Shown here piece by piece: positions 35,073 to 45,258 of a DNA stretch of 64,000 nt. Location of the stretch: assembly GCA_022592445.1 (NCBI GenBank), contig JABYQR010000017.1, positions 62,001 to 126,000 of the forward strand, given 5' to 3'. The notes under the pieces were generated by a model. It saw nothing but the letters and a program-made list of their open reading frames with translations, ran no database searches and was not told the origin of the DNA. How positions within the stretch are numbered: the first letter of the stretch is position 1; every line of letters starts with the position of its first letter. The position numbers were made by a program, and so were the translations under genes. Source of the DNA: Cytidiella melzeri (lineage: Eukaryota; Basidiomycota; Agaricomycetes; Polyporales; Irpicaceae).

Positions 35073-35531
35073 TGTCAAGAACACAACCAAACTCTTGTGA
35101 AGAGCGAGGAAGTGACGACGGGGGAGGAACGACGAGCGAACTCGCGTGGACGATGACGACAGGGATGATGATGATGAAAGGGGGAGAGACGACGACGAGG
35201 GAGCAGCTAACGATGAGCTAAAGACCAGGAGGTAGAATCTGAGGTCTTTAGGGAGCTACAGGGTGGGTTTATATACATCTCAGACAAGGACCCCTGGTAC
35301 CGGGTCTGTACTCCTAACACTGCTGTGGGAACGTATGGTGTGCTATGGTGCGATGTTCTACAATGTTCCACAATGTTCCAGCACCTTCTATGATCATGTG
35401 ACCAGTCTGTCACATGCACTTGATCACATGCAGTAGCCATGTACCATCGATAAGATAAGATAAGGAAATTGAAAAGATAGGATAACGAAAATAAAAGGAA
35501 AAGAAAGGAAAAAGTGTGCATGGTCGTGACA
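35073..35531 (-). repeat. 5' LTR of gypsy element 2
   Basis: 459 bp; same ends as the 3' LTR, with a 10-bp tandem duplication (ACAATGTTCC) near 35365. Confidence 0.85.
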
Positions 35532-35550
35532 TACTGACTCTGCGCGAGCG

Positions 35551-37662
35551 GTGTTTTACCTCCTTTCCGTGCCTCCAAAGCACGATGTGGAGTATACTAT
35601 GTCGCTTAGCGACGTCCACAAAGCCTTCGCAGACGTTGGCAAACTTACGGGTCCGATACCTGGCCGATGTGGAAATTCCGCGTCGATACTGCGATGTCAA
35701 CCATTGTCGACTTCTACAGCTACAGGGGTGGTCTGACTATCCCTCAAGAGGTCCAACAGGCCGTCTTCAACGTCCTCGCGGGACACATCGCAGACTCTGT
35801 GATGGCGAACTATCTCAACGAGACCGTGCCCACAGACTCATGGAGAAACTCTCCGAACGTTTCGAGCCAACCTCTACTATGTCGGATGCAAACGAAATTT
35901 TCCAACTCTTCTCCCTCCGCCGTCCTGTCCACGAAATGGACAAACTACTCGACGACGCGCACAACTTGTACTCAAAGATTCTCTCCAAGGGGATTGAGTT
36001 TCCTCAGCACATCTTCTACTCCGCCCTCGTCGGCATCATCCCCCCTGCCTATGCGCATACTCGCGCTAGCTACGAGGCTGGCGCGCGTTCCGTACTCCTG
36101 CGGGCGAGAAGTATGACTATAACCCCATCTCTCTGAGCGTCGAGCTCCGCCGCGACTTCCATAGCTGGCGACTCGCTCATCCACTTGACTGTTCTTGGTC
36201 TAAGGGTTCGTCAACCCTCGTCCCTCGCGATAGGCCCGCTGGTGGCTCATCCGCCGCGTCGCCAGCAGTTGACAAACGTGTCGAACGTCCGGCAAAAGCC
36301 ACTTCCTCCGCTCGTGCGGCCGCCGCTCCTTACTCTAAGGAGAAGTCCGTTCGTGACACTTCGAAGATGAAGTGTTACAACTGCAACGAGACAGGCCACA
36401 CGACGCCTACTTGCCCTTCGCCCTGGACAGAGAAGTCCAAGGAGGCAATGAAGAGGAAGGGTATCACTCGGAAGTCCGTCGCTGCTGGTGCCAAGGGCAA
36501 AGCTGCCACTGCTGTTGCCACTCCCGCTGTCGCTGGTCCGTCGACCACTAATCCTCGTCGCAACCAGAGCGCGTGGGTGTCGGCTCTCTCTGAGTCCGAC
36601 GTCACTATGCACGTAAGTACTTCGCTTACTACTACTACTTTTCCTACTCTACTTCCACTGTTTGCGACTTTGTCAACAGACGAGTCGGTACATATTCTTG
36701 ATACTGGCGCGACTATACACTGTACGCCGTATCGAGACTTACTTTTCAATGTCCACTCCGTACCAACTATTGTACTGACTGTTGCCAACTCAGAACAACT
36801 AGTTTTGAAACTCGCTGGTGACATGGTACTCAAGGTGGAACAGGAAAATGGTATGCTTACTGAACTCTTGCTGAAGAACATCTACTTCAACTCAACTCTA
36901 CCTTTTACTTTAATCAGCGTTGGAAAATTGGACTCTGATTATCGGTTTACGTTCTATCATGGACTCTGTACTATATACAACTCAAACTCGACTTGTGTGG
37001 CTGTTGTTAGAAAATCAAATGATTTATACACGCTATCATCAACTTGAGTGACTTCTTTAGCAAGCGTGCATAGAACTGGCATTACTCTACTTGAACTACA
37101 TAAAAAACTCGGTCATCTCAGTTACTTCATGATCAAGAAATTACTTCAAACTTCGTCAATTATTACTGATCATATAACTGACCATACTGAAACTCCGTGC
37201 GAGGATTGTTTACTTAACAATATCCATCGCAATACTGTACCTAAACTTTGTTCTTCATCGTTAGCTGAAGCTTTCGGAGATCACTTTCATATCGACATAT
37301 TTGGGCCTCTACCCACAGCGTCGATTACTGGTAAACACAAATACTGGTTGACTATCGTCGACGATGCTACTAGATGGTTAGTACTTGCACCACTAGTTAC
37401 TAAAGATGACGCCTATACTCAATGGGTCATTTTCTCTACTGAACTTTTGACGCAATATGGTATTCGTGTCAAGATACTTCAAGCCGATAACGACGGTGTC
37501 TTTACCAGTAAATCTATGACTGCTTACTTAAAAACTCAAGGAACTATACTACGTCTTACTGTACACGATACTCCTCAGCAAAACGGTGTTGCTGAGCGTG
37601 TACATCAAACTATTATGAACTTGATTCGAGTAAACCTGCATACTGCATCTTTACCAAATTGA
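35551..37662 (+). pseudogene. Copia element 3 gag, protease and integrase
   Basis: The gag start (SLSDVHKAFADVGKLTG) shifts frame near 35660 into TWPMWKFRVDTAMSTIVDFY. A CCHC zinc knuckle (CYNCNETGHTTPTC) lies at 36373-36414, the protease motif HILDTGATIHC near 36700, and the integrase carries the HHCC finger (HKKLGHLSYF, then CEDCLLN) and DDE core (HIDIFG, ADNDGVFTS, TPQQNGVAERVHQT). TGA replaces a sense codon before VTSLASVH (37045-37047) and at the end of this block (37660-37662), after which the frame goes on as WWYAALYAMYVYNRSP; the second TGA is probably a former TGG. Confidence 0.8.
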
Positions 37663-38950
37663 CTATGGTGGTACGCTGCATTATACGCGATGTATGTGTA
37701 CAATCGTTCTCCTCGTATTATACTTAACTACAAAACTCCTTACTTTAAGCGATATGGCACAGATGCTAACCTCGATGGACTCCAAGTCTTCGGTCAGCCG
37801 TGCATCGTATACTACGAATATCCCACAAACAAACTAGCATCTAAGGGTAAAAGGGGAGTTTGGATAGGCTTCGCTGAACACTCTAAAGGTCACTATGTTT
37901 ACTTCAGACAACGTGTCGGAGTTGAATGTAACTTGCAATTTGTTGACTCTACAATACAAATTGAAGGGGAGAAAGAACCAAATGTCGAAAAACTTACTAC
38001 TGAAAAACAACTTGAACTCGAGGACAACCCTCACATAGAACCAATGGAAATTGACGAGCCTGACCCTACTGGTCCAAGGCGTTCCAACAGAACTCCTCAA
38101 CTATCGCGTAAAGCTCGTGGAGTAAACTACGACAAAGTAGACACTAACATTGCTTTCTACTTAACTGAGTTTAACGCTTACTATGCTGAGGACGTCGGTG
38201 ACCCTGTCACTTTCAAAGATGTACTTAATCACCCTCTCAAAGACGATTGGTTTAAGTCTATGAAACTTGAGGTTGATACACTAGAACAACTCGGCACTTG
38301 GGAATACTGTATCCCGCCGCCAAATGCCAACATTACTGGTTCTCGCTTTGTCTACAAGACCAAGTACAAACATGGCAAAGTTACTAAACTCAAGTCAAGA
38401 CTTGTTGCACAAGGATACTCTCAGCGCAATGGTATTGATTACTATGCAAACGACTTGTTCGCTCCAGTTGCGCGCATGAGTTCTATGCGACTCATACTTA
38501 CACTTGCGGCTTCACTACACTTCGAGATTAACCAACTTGATGTTAAGTCCGCTTACTTATACGGTAAAATTAACGATGATGAAGATCTTTATCTTTGTCC
38601 GCCGCCAGGCGACTTACTACCCAACTTGCCTAAGGGCTGGGTACTTAAACTACGCAAAACTATCTATGGCCTTAAACAAGCCGGACGTCGCTGGTACAAG
38701 GTACTATGCGATATACTTTTCCAACTTGGACTCAAGCGTTCAGACTACGATAACACTGTCTTCTACCTTTACAAGGGAGACAAACTAATACTTATACTCG
38801 CTGTTCATGTCGACGATATTACTCTCTGTACTATTACTTCTGTCGTCGCTGAACAATTCGAGATAGCACGTAGACAACATGTCGAAGTAACAAACGGTGG
38901 TACTATCCACTGGATGCTTGGCATGGAGATTGATTACGACAAAGCCTCTG

Positions 38951-38955
38951 GTGTT
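38951..38955. repeat. Target-site duplication, left (GTGTT)
   Basis: GTGTT here and at 39715-39719 flank the solo LTR. Confidence 0.85.
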
Positions 38956-39714
38956 TGTCATGGATGGCCTGACTAGCCCTCAATTTTCGCAATTTACCTC
39001 TTGTTTTTATCTGTAAAACTCCGGGCTACAACCTAGTTTCAATTCTCTTTGCATAAACTCCTTTGCACGTCTATTAAGCGCCCGTATCACGTGGCTTAGA
39101 CGCTCCACACGGTCACATTACTTGCTACTACGTCACACTGGCATGTGACTTAGCTTAAGTAAGACCACATGGCTACAAGCACATGGCTCAGCCCATAGCT
39201 AGGGTTTGACGTCATAGATACTGTCCACATGGGCTCCTTATTGTTCTTTCCTTATTGTTCTCTTTATGGAAGGATGTTCTCACAGGTGTGGGAATGGAAT
39301 ACAATAGTTGGTCTCCTTTTAGATAGATTCTCTCACGGGTAGAGTTCTTGGCAAGGTCTAGACAATAGCTATTGTTCTCCTTTAGGTAGTTCTTTTGTTC
39401 TTCGTTCACACGGCTTCTTGCAAAGCCTGCCCTCAACATGGTCTGTGCGCAGGTCCCTGAAGTCTATATAAGATGCTGCATGTACGCTCCTAGCCCCCCA
39501 TCTCGACCTCTTGGTCTTTACTGGGCTAGGTAAGCAACCCCCCTCTTGTACTACATAGCTGGTAGTCACAATACTAACTTGGTCTTTACTGGGCTAGCAA
39601 CTTGCATAAAGTTTGATAGCTGGTGAGAGCATTGTGCTTCAAGCCTGCCACCACCTCTTCGTCGTCTTCCACATCGTGTCCCTTTTAGTTGCGTCGAGCT
39701 TCGTCTCCGTGACA
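38956..39714. mobile_element. Solo LTR, 759 bp, inside copia RT
   Basis: It begins TGTCATGG and ends CCGTGACA, so it has the 5-bp inverted ends TGTCA/TGACA of an LTR, and has a 5-bp direct target repeat GTGTT on both sides. It contains no long coding frame, as expected for an LTR left by recombination between the two LTRs of a full element. A CTATATAAG box lies near 39461. Confidence 0.88.
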
Positions 39715-39719
39715 GTGTT
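39715..39719. repeat. Target-site duplication, right (GTGTT)
   Basis: Second copy of GTGTT; the codon after it (ATC, Ile) continues the RT frame that stopped at 38955. Confidence 0.85.
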
Positions 39720-40551
39720 ATCAAGCTTTGTCAACGCGATTATATCCAAACTATACTTAAACGAAACAACTTTGACCACGATCATACACGCCGTACACCT
39801 ATGATACACGAGCACAACTTAGCCCCCCGTGACTCGAAAGAACCTCGTCAGGACGCTGACGCTATTAAACAATACATGTCTTTAGTCGGTGGTTTACGAT
39901 ACGTCGCTGACTGTACTCGACCAGACGTTGCATACTGCACTGGTCAACTTGCACGATACTTAGCTGACCCTTCAAAGGAACACTTCGCTGCAGCTAAACA
40001 GTGTTACCTATACTTGAAGGGAACGTGCGATTACTGGCTTGTCCTAGGAAACCAAGCAACTACTACTAATACTTCACTTGTCGGATACGCTGATTCTGAC
40101 GGTATGACTACATACAGCAATAAACCAATAATGGGCTACACCTTCACATACAACGACTCGCTTATCTCTTGGTCAAGTAAGCGCGGTTCACTTGTAACAC
40201 TATCGGTCACCGAAGCCAAATTATATGCCTTAGCACATGCGTCAACTGAGGCTATATATCTAAAAGCACTCATTGACAAACTACTGAACTTTACTATGGA
40301 TCCTGTCAAAATGTATACTGACAGTGCATCAACTATTGCCATTGTTAGCTCACCTGACGAGCAACATTCACAACGAACTAAACACTTCGAGATTCGTAAG
40401 AATTTCATCAGCAATCGTGTACTCAAGAAGTATATAACTATTCATCACATATCTTCTAACGATCAACGTGCTGATACACTTACTAAAGCACTATCTCTCG
40501 AAAAACTCAAGCACTTCAATGAACTACTTCATATTTGTGCTTGAAGGGGAG

Positions 40552-40896
40552 TGTTCGACTATATTAATTAGACGCTTAACGTACTAGCGCCGTAGTTACC
40601 GTATATAAGACTTACTCCGATCAATGCAACTATACGCACTTTTGATCCCCAACTCCCACTGTGTGATCCCTCTCTATCTTGCTCTCTCAATACTTTCCTC
40701 TACTTTCATAGCCTTCTAACACCTGCATATTCATACGATTGGCTTGCGCGCACTTCCCGCCATAGACACCGAACATTTTCCGCGATCGCGAGGCAAATGG
40801 GACTTGCAAGCTCGAACGGTCTCCTTCGTTTTCTCCTTTGTTTTTGTACTACTCTTAGCTACCTATAAATAGTTTCAATTTACTTACTCAAGAACA
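40552..40896 (+). repeat. 3' LTR of copia element 3
   Basis: 345 bp from TGTTCGAC to CAAGAACA, with inverted ends TGTTC/GAACA. The purine tract TTGAAGGGGAG directly precedes it, four bases after the pol stop. Confidence 0.82.
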
Positions 40897-41454
40897 GGGG
40901 AGGGATGTTTAGCTACAACTGGGCTTGATGAATGCTGGCCCCAATGGGCAGTCCAAAGGCGGAATAACCAGCGGACTCCCGCCAGCAGGGCGGGCGTGCG
41001 AGATCTGCGAGATCTGGCTCAGATCACGGCAAGCCGGCATGCCCTCGGTAAAGATTTCATCATTGCGACGAACACGACGAACAGATGAACACGACGAACA
41101 GCTTAGAATTGACCGCACCTCTTGTACTCAATACAGCATTCAGCTCCTGTTACTCCATGTCTTTTCATTGCATCAGTGCTGGTCGGTAAGTACATTGTTG
41201 CCTGCAAGTTGCACCTACTTGGGTCGCTACTTATACTGGAATTTTTTGTATGGCTAGCTGTTCTAGAACTGTCTTTTCAAACTATTTCCAAAGCACACCT
41301 CTGTTGCTCCAGGTCTTTTCATTACTTCAACACTGGTAGGTAAGGACATTGTCATCTTGCCTTGGGGTCACTGTACTGAAGTTGCTTCTTATAACTAGCT
41401 ATCTTGGTGTCCTTTCAAGCCTTTCCAAATTGCCCTTTGACATCCTATACTGAA
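40897..41454. promoter_or_regulatory. Upstream region with an imperfect tandem duplication
   Basis: A block of about 140 bp around 41146-41275 (CTTTTCATTGCATCAGTGCT ... TTCAAACTATTTCC) returns in altered form at 41310-41430 (CTTTTCATTACTTCAACACT ... TTCAAGCCTTTCC). Both contain GGTAAG after GGT, like intron donors, so they may be duplicated leader or promoter units of the secreted-protein gene. A short (ACGACGAACAG)-type repeat lies at 41069-41103. Confidence 0.4.
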
Positions 41455-41976
41455 ATGCGGTTCCCAACCTCCCTTGTTCTATATGCTGCTGTTGCCACCA
41501 GCACATTCCATGCAGAGGCTGTGCCTGCCACGCTGTCCAGCAGTACAGGGTCCCCCTTGACACCTTCCTCCAGAAACCTTTCCAAGTTGGACAGACAGAG
41601 CACAGGCACAGGCAACTTGCCCAGGCTGCATGGCCTATATTATCATAATCTCACCAAGCGGATAGCAGATATACAGAAAGTCATAGAATTCCTACACCCA
41701 TTATCACAAACCGATTGGTTGGATGTGATGAAAAAAGCGGTGGATGTCAGTACAGGTGAAATAAGACTGCGACCACAGCCTGCAGAAACTGCCAATGAAT
41801 ATGTGCGTGCCATGTGGGAGTACCTCAACTACTGTCAGCATACAATTGGGCTCCATCAGGCTGCAACAAAGTACTACTCTCTACCAGAGATGTTTAGTCA
41901 TTTGGCAACCTCTATTAGACAAAACCCTGCTTTGCCCCAGATCACCATGACTTTTATCCACGAGGACCCTTCATAG
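41455..41976 (+). CDS. Secreted protein of unknown function
   Basis: 173 residues in one exon. The N terminus MRFPTSLVLYAAVATSTFHA is a typical signal peptide with an Ala-x-Ala type end near residue 21. The mature part begins with a Ser/Thr-rich 35-residue stretch, then a helical region with YYHNLTKRIADIQKVIEFLH and MWEYLNYCQHTIGLHQAATK; a single NLT sequon and one Cys are seen. The ATG at 41455 is chosen because the signal peptide follows at once; an in-frame ATG at 41404 would bury it. I do not recognise the family; it has the size and look of a small secreted protein or effector candidate. It stands alone beside repeats. Confidence 0.6.
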   Translation: MRFPTSLVLYAAVATSTFHAEAVPATLSSSTGSPLTPSSRNLSKLDRQSTGTGNLPRLHGLYYHNLTKRIADIQKVIEFLHPLSQTDWLDVMKKAVDVSTGEIRLRPQPAETANEYVRAMWEYLNYCQHTIGLHQAATKYYSLPEMFSHLATSIRQNPALPQITMTFIHEDPS

Positions 41977-42449
41977 CCACAGTACATACCTTTCTCACAG
42001 TACCATGGACAAAGGGGTGTTTGTTATTTGGCTGTTTTGACAAATACTATTTTGACTGGGAGTACCTGTACACCTTCAAATATCTCGATTACATTGTGAG
42101 CAAGTAATGAGGACTGCTATGGCTTTCTTTTGATGTAGGAAGGTATTGACATCACAAGGCGTGAGGTTGTGAGAGACAAAGCTGGTGCAGGATTTGATGG
42201 TTAAAACTGGTTGTGCACATTCACAAGCTTTCAACACAATATATCTTGCAATTTACTCTTATCTATGCACATATCTTATCTTATCCATTGTTTCTCCTCG
42301 TTCTTCGCAGCCTGAAACCCAAGCCTCCCTAGCGTTTAGCAAAGATTACACCAAACGTAGTACCCAGGTGTCTACAGAATGATTAGCAATCGCGTCGAGG
42401 GATTAGAGATAGGATGTAACGTGCCCAAGGTTGTCCACACCAGGATCGA
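41977..42449. other. Gene-free gap
   Basis: 3' flank of the secreted-protein gene and 3' side of the MIF gene; short ORFs only, nothing recognised. Confidence 0.3.
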
Positions 42450-43066
42450 TTATTGAGCTGGATTTTCGAAAAGGATGTTTTCACCGAAGTCGTCACAGCA
42501 ACAAGGGATAACGCACATGTATCCACGGTTGGCCGGCGCACCGATCTTGGCCTGCAAAAACTCGGAGAACGTCTTGCTGTAGGTGATATTTACCTCAGGG
42601 TTCACGTTGCCCAGGGAGACCTAGAAATATGGTTGACAGAGGGGGGGGTGGGGTGGTTGAAATTGTGGGTTAGCCTAGCTGCTTTTCTACACACATGAGC
42701 CTTTTCGAAGCCACAGCGCTCTGACAAACTGGAGCTCGACGGCTGAGGCCAGGGCGAATGACATTCGAGTCCGACGCGCACGACAACGTCCCATACTTAC
42801 GATGTTGAGCAAGTAAGTCGGATCGAAGGTACCCTCCCACGCCATGTACTCGTTGTAGCTGTACGATACGGTAATGTAACTCTCTGGCTTGTTCAAGGTC
42901 TCTGCAGCTAGCTGCAAAGTATGGCGAGCCAAATGTGGAGCAATAATACGATGAGCATCGACTTGCAGAATAGTTCGATGGGGCCACTGCTCACCTTGGA
43001 GAATTCGACGAGGAACGCCTTTGGGTCGGCGATCTTGACGTTCGTCTTCAGTTCAAGAGACGGCAT
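42450..43066 (-). CDS. MIF-like tautomerase
   Basis: Three exons (43066-42995, 42911-42801, 42620-42450) give 117 residues, the usual size of the macrophage migration inhibitory factor family. The start MPSLELKTNV leaves Pro at position 2, the catalytic base of the tautomerase after Met removal. Then KPESYITVSYSYNEYMAWEG and the C-terminal KIGAPANRGYMCVIPC follow the family pattern. The family forms trimers and tautomerises substrates such as phenylpyruvate in test tubes; its role in fungi is unknown. The second intron is long for this genome (180 nt) and contains a C-rich run near 42638-42655 (minus strand). It lies on the same strand as the mitochondrial-protein gene. Confidence 0.88.
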
Positions 43067-43523
43067 ACTTGAACAATGAAAGAAGATGGTGGTTGTTATA
43101 TGAGCGTGGTATGGCATGCATTATGTAGGCCCCTCAGAGTAGTCAGCAGGGGCTAGCCCGAGCTGCTCATTGAGCCAAGTCCAGTCCACGTGCACTGTTC
43201 TCATGATATGGTCACGGAGAGCCGCAAATCATCCGTCTCCGTCGCCGGGCACTCTAGAGACAATGGTATGCACGTAAGAAAGTCTACGGTTGTAATATGG
43301 TACACAGGTGGCTTACTAAGAAGAAAAGGGCAGAGCGTGATGGTACAAGTGAGCTTCCAATATTAAAGACGTCGTCGAGGAGAACGAGTGCAATGGTCGA
43401 GGAAATGAGTGAAGGACCATGAGTGCACCGAGATTATCAAAGTGACGGGGATACTATCGAAAGTTGCGTATAGTGAAGAGCAATAAACATAGCAAAATAC
43501 AATGCGCGTGAGAGAGTCAAGGC
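43067..43523. promoter_or_regulatory. Gap upstream of the MIF gene
   Basis: It holds the minus-strand promoter of the MIF gene and the 3' end of the next gene. No other gene is seen. Confidence 0.3.
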
Positions 43524-44138
43524 TTAGGTAGCCTTGCGTTCTTTCCAGGCGTGGTCGACACCGAGCCTCGAGTTCTTCTCGGCTGTGGCGGGAGCGTCAG
43601 GAGGAGGATTTCTGGAAGCGAGCTCGCCCTCGCCCTGCTTCGTCGAGGCCTTGTCCATCAAGCCAATGCCACCGTCTCCGCCGGCCTGCATCTCACCAGG
43701 CGCACCTTTGAAGCGGACGGATGCGCTCTCCTGAACGCCTGCTGCATCGTTCGAACCGGTAGCGTTCTGGGTAGCGGCACGCGTTGTGACGGGATGAGCG
43801 AGATCGGCGCTCGTGGAGGAGTGTGGGGATGTCTTGGGTGCGTTTGTCGACGCGTAACTCTGGTAGGGTGCCGAGGTGGGGTACGCACCGAACGGCACCT
43901 CGTAGGGCGTCGAGCGCGGGTCTGGCTCTGAGACGACGTAGTGACGCTGTCCTGGCGTGTAGGCGGTGCTATCGCTTTGCTTCTCGTACAACGTCGAGTG
44001 AGATGTGGTTGTTTGGGTTGTGCTCGATGAGGAGAGGACCGCGAATGGCGAGTGGAACGAGCGATTCGCAGACTTGGGGGCTATAGTGCGGGAGAGCGAG
44101 CGGGTGTGCTGTGCGAGTGAGCGAAGCGTGGAGGACAT
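43524..44138 (-). CDS. Putative mitochondrial protein of unknown function
   Basis: 204 residues in one exon. The N terminus (MSSTLRSLAQHTRSLSRTIA, then RSFHSPF) is rich in Arg and Ser and free of acids, as in mitochondrial presequences. The rest is hydrophilic with a Tyr/Pro-rich middle (PYEVPFGAYPTSAPYQSY) and a conserved-looking end (GGIGLMDKASTKQGEGELAS, then LGVDHAWKERKAT). I recall similar basidiomycete proteins without known function. No membrane segment is seen. Confidence 0.6.
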   Translation of the reverse strand: MSSTLRSLAQHTRSLSRTIAPKSANRSFHSPFAVLSSSSTTQTTTSHSTLYEKQSDSTAYTPGQRHYVVSEPDPRSTPYEVPFGAYPTSAPYQSYASTNAPKTSPHSSTSADLAHPVTTRAATQNATGSNDAAGVQESASVRFKGAPGEMQAGGDGGIGLMDKASTKQGEGELASRNPPPDAPATAEKNSRLGVDHAWKERKAT

Positions 44139-44337
44139 CGTTGTCGCTGTTGGTGGCGGTAGTAAGCGGAGGTCGTGGTGGGAAGAAGAGAGGTGGAAAT
44201 AGTGGGAATATAAATGAGGGCGTGTAATTAATATTTCGTGTCAATCGTTCGAGTCTGGCGGAGGAAACGTTGGGGGCCAATTGCGATGGGGCCCGCTATA
44301 ACGTCACCACACGTGGCAGCGGAGGCCCGCCATCGTA

Positions 44338-44706
44338 GTGCCATCAGCGTCTCTCATGTTCATTTTCATGTTCTCATCTCTCACTTTTGCCAAGGCATGC
44401 AACACAGCAGATATGGCCGGTTTGGTAAAGGGTAGTATTGATGCCACTTCATACCACATACCACAAGAAATGATTCAAAAACATCAGGCAGTCACATTGT
44501 TAATGGCCATACATACTGCATGCAATGTATATACAGGTTCGCCTTGGTAGCTACACTTGGTGACGACGAGCACAGTGCTAAAAAGTTCGCAGAAAAAGTC
44601 CGCAACAGTCCTTGTAAGTCAATGGTACCTGACAATGTCCAAGAAATTGTACAAACATGCCTATACAACTTCAATCCAGTAAGTAAACTCTTGCTCTGTA
44701 GTAACC
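44338..44706 (+). other. Degenerate coding remnant
   Basis: Two neighbouring open pieces in different frames look protein-like: DMAGLVKGSIDATSYHIPQE up to a TATACAG at about 44537, and then FALVATLGDDEHSAKKFAEK ending near a GTAAGT at 44682. They may be exons or a broken gene; no family is recognised. Confidence 0.25.
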
Positions 44707-44732
44707 AATTTGCTAACCCATCACCTTGCTTT

Positions 44733-45258
44733 TCAAGCTAGGGAGCCACATGCAGCCATGTTGACCTGCTGGGATTGCGCGTTCACCCGGTCGAGGAATT
44801 CAGCCTGGTTGTTTGTGAGCTTGTTCATCGCACTCAGAGCAATGTTAGACGTGTCCGTGCCTGCGTGGTCAATGGCTTGCAAGTATGTTGATGGAATTAC
44901 ACTTGTAGGTGGACTCCGAGCAAGTTCTGCAATCAGCGCTGTTCCACCCTGTGACAGCTTGGACTCCGCCAATGTTGGCAAACTTGGGCAAAGACCCAAA
45001 TGTACTGAAGCCTAGGCGATTGGAAAAGTGGGTGACTTGAATGGGAGAGTTGGAGATGGAGACGGCTTACCTTTGGTGATGAGACTGTTTGGCCCATCAG
45101 AGCATGCAACGGTATTCAAGCTTCCACTGGCATTGTCATAGACCTGGTCATAAGATATGCTAATTGTAGCTGCAGCTGTGGCAACTTCAGATACGGGAGC
45201 AGCAAGGATGACGGCAGAAAGGGCAGCAAGGACAGAGGTGACAGTGAAAAAACTTCAT
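44733..45258 (-). pseudogene. Cerato-platanin, frameshifted
   Basis: On the minus strand the text of a cerato-platanin is clear: a signal peptide ([19 protein letters not shown]), [20 protein letters not shown], a 59-nt intron (45070-45012), GFSTFGSLPKFANIGGVQAV, NSINILA and IDHAGTDTSNIALSAMNKLT. It is broken twice: one extra T in the run after ATGAAG puts the signal peptide out of frame with the start, and four extra bases before the IDHAG motif shift the second half. Cysteines of the fold remain (ACSDG, CRTC, AACG), though the usual CGTCY is changed. The family comprises small secreted wall-associated proteins that bind chitin oligomers and are recognised by plants; this copy is a relic. 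Confidence 0.85.

Larger units (their letters stand above)
28381..35531 (-). mobile_element. Gypsy element 2, nearly complete, 7.15 kb
   Basis: Two similar LTRs (28381-28829 and 35073-35531) flank, on the minus strand, a leader ORF, gag, and a pol of order protease, RT, RNase H, integrase, chromodomain. Both LTRs begin TGTCA and end TGACA. The LTRs differ by about nine substitutions and one 10-bp duplication as counted by eye, so the copy is rather young. A polypurine tract abuts the 3' LTR. There is no matching target duplication: the left flank (TGAAG) is in the integrase of gypsy element 1, the right flank (TACTG) is in a copia gag. Confidence 0.88.
37690..40544 (+). pseudogene. Copia element 3 reverse transcriptase/RNase H, interrupted
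   Basis: RT is open from 37690 to 38955: FVYKTKYKHGKVTKLKSRLV, LDVKSAYLYGKI, IYGLKQAGRRWY and the catalytic AVHVDDITL, where copia elements usually have YVDD. At 38955 a solo LTR enters. After the second copy of GTGTT the frame resumes at 39720 with IKLCQRDYIQTILKR and continues through the RNase H motifs (YADSDGMTTYSNKPIMGYTF, VTEAKLYALAHASTEAIYL, YTDSASTIAIV) to the TGA at 40542-40544. Removing the LTR and one target copy restores one frame. Confidence 0.85.
35532..40896 (+). mobile_element. Copia element 3, 5'-truncated, split by a solo LTR
   Basis: The element starts abruptly inside gag at the end of gypsy element 2, runs through gag, protease, integrase, RT and RNase H in the Ty1/copia order, and ends with a 345-bp 3' LTR. 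Its 5' LTR and leader are missing. A solo LTR of another family sits in RT. Two in-frame TGA stops (37045-37047 and 37660-37662) and a gag frameshift near 35660 show that it is inactive. Confidence 0.88.

Noticed and set aside
35027..35221. Small ORFs repeated in both LTRs of gypsy element 2
   Set aside because: Identical text at 28.4 and 35.1 kb follows from the LTR repeat; they are not separate genes.
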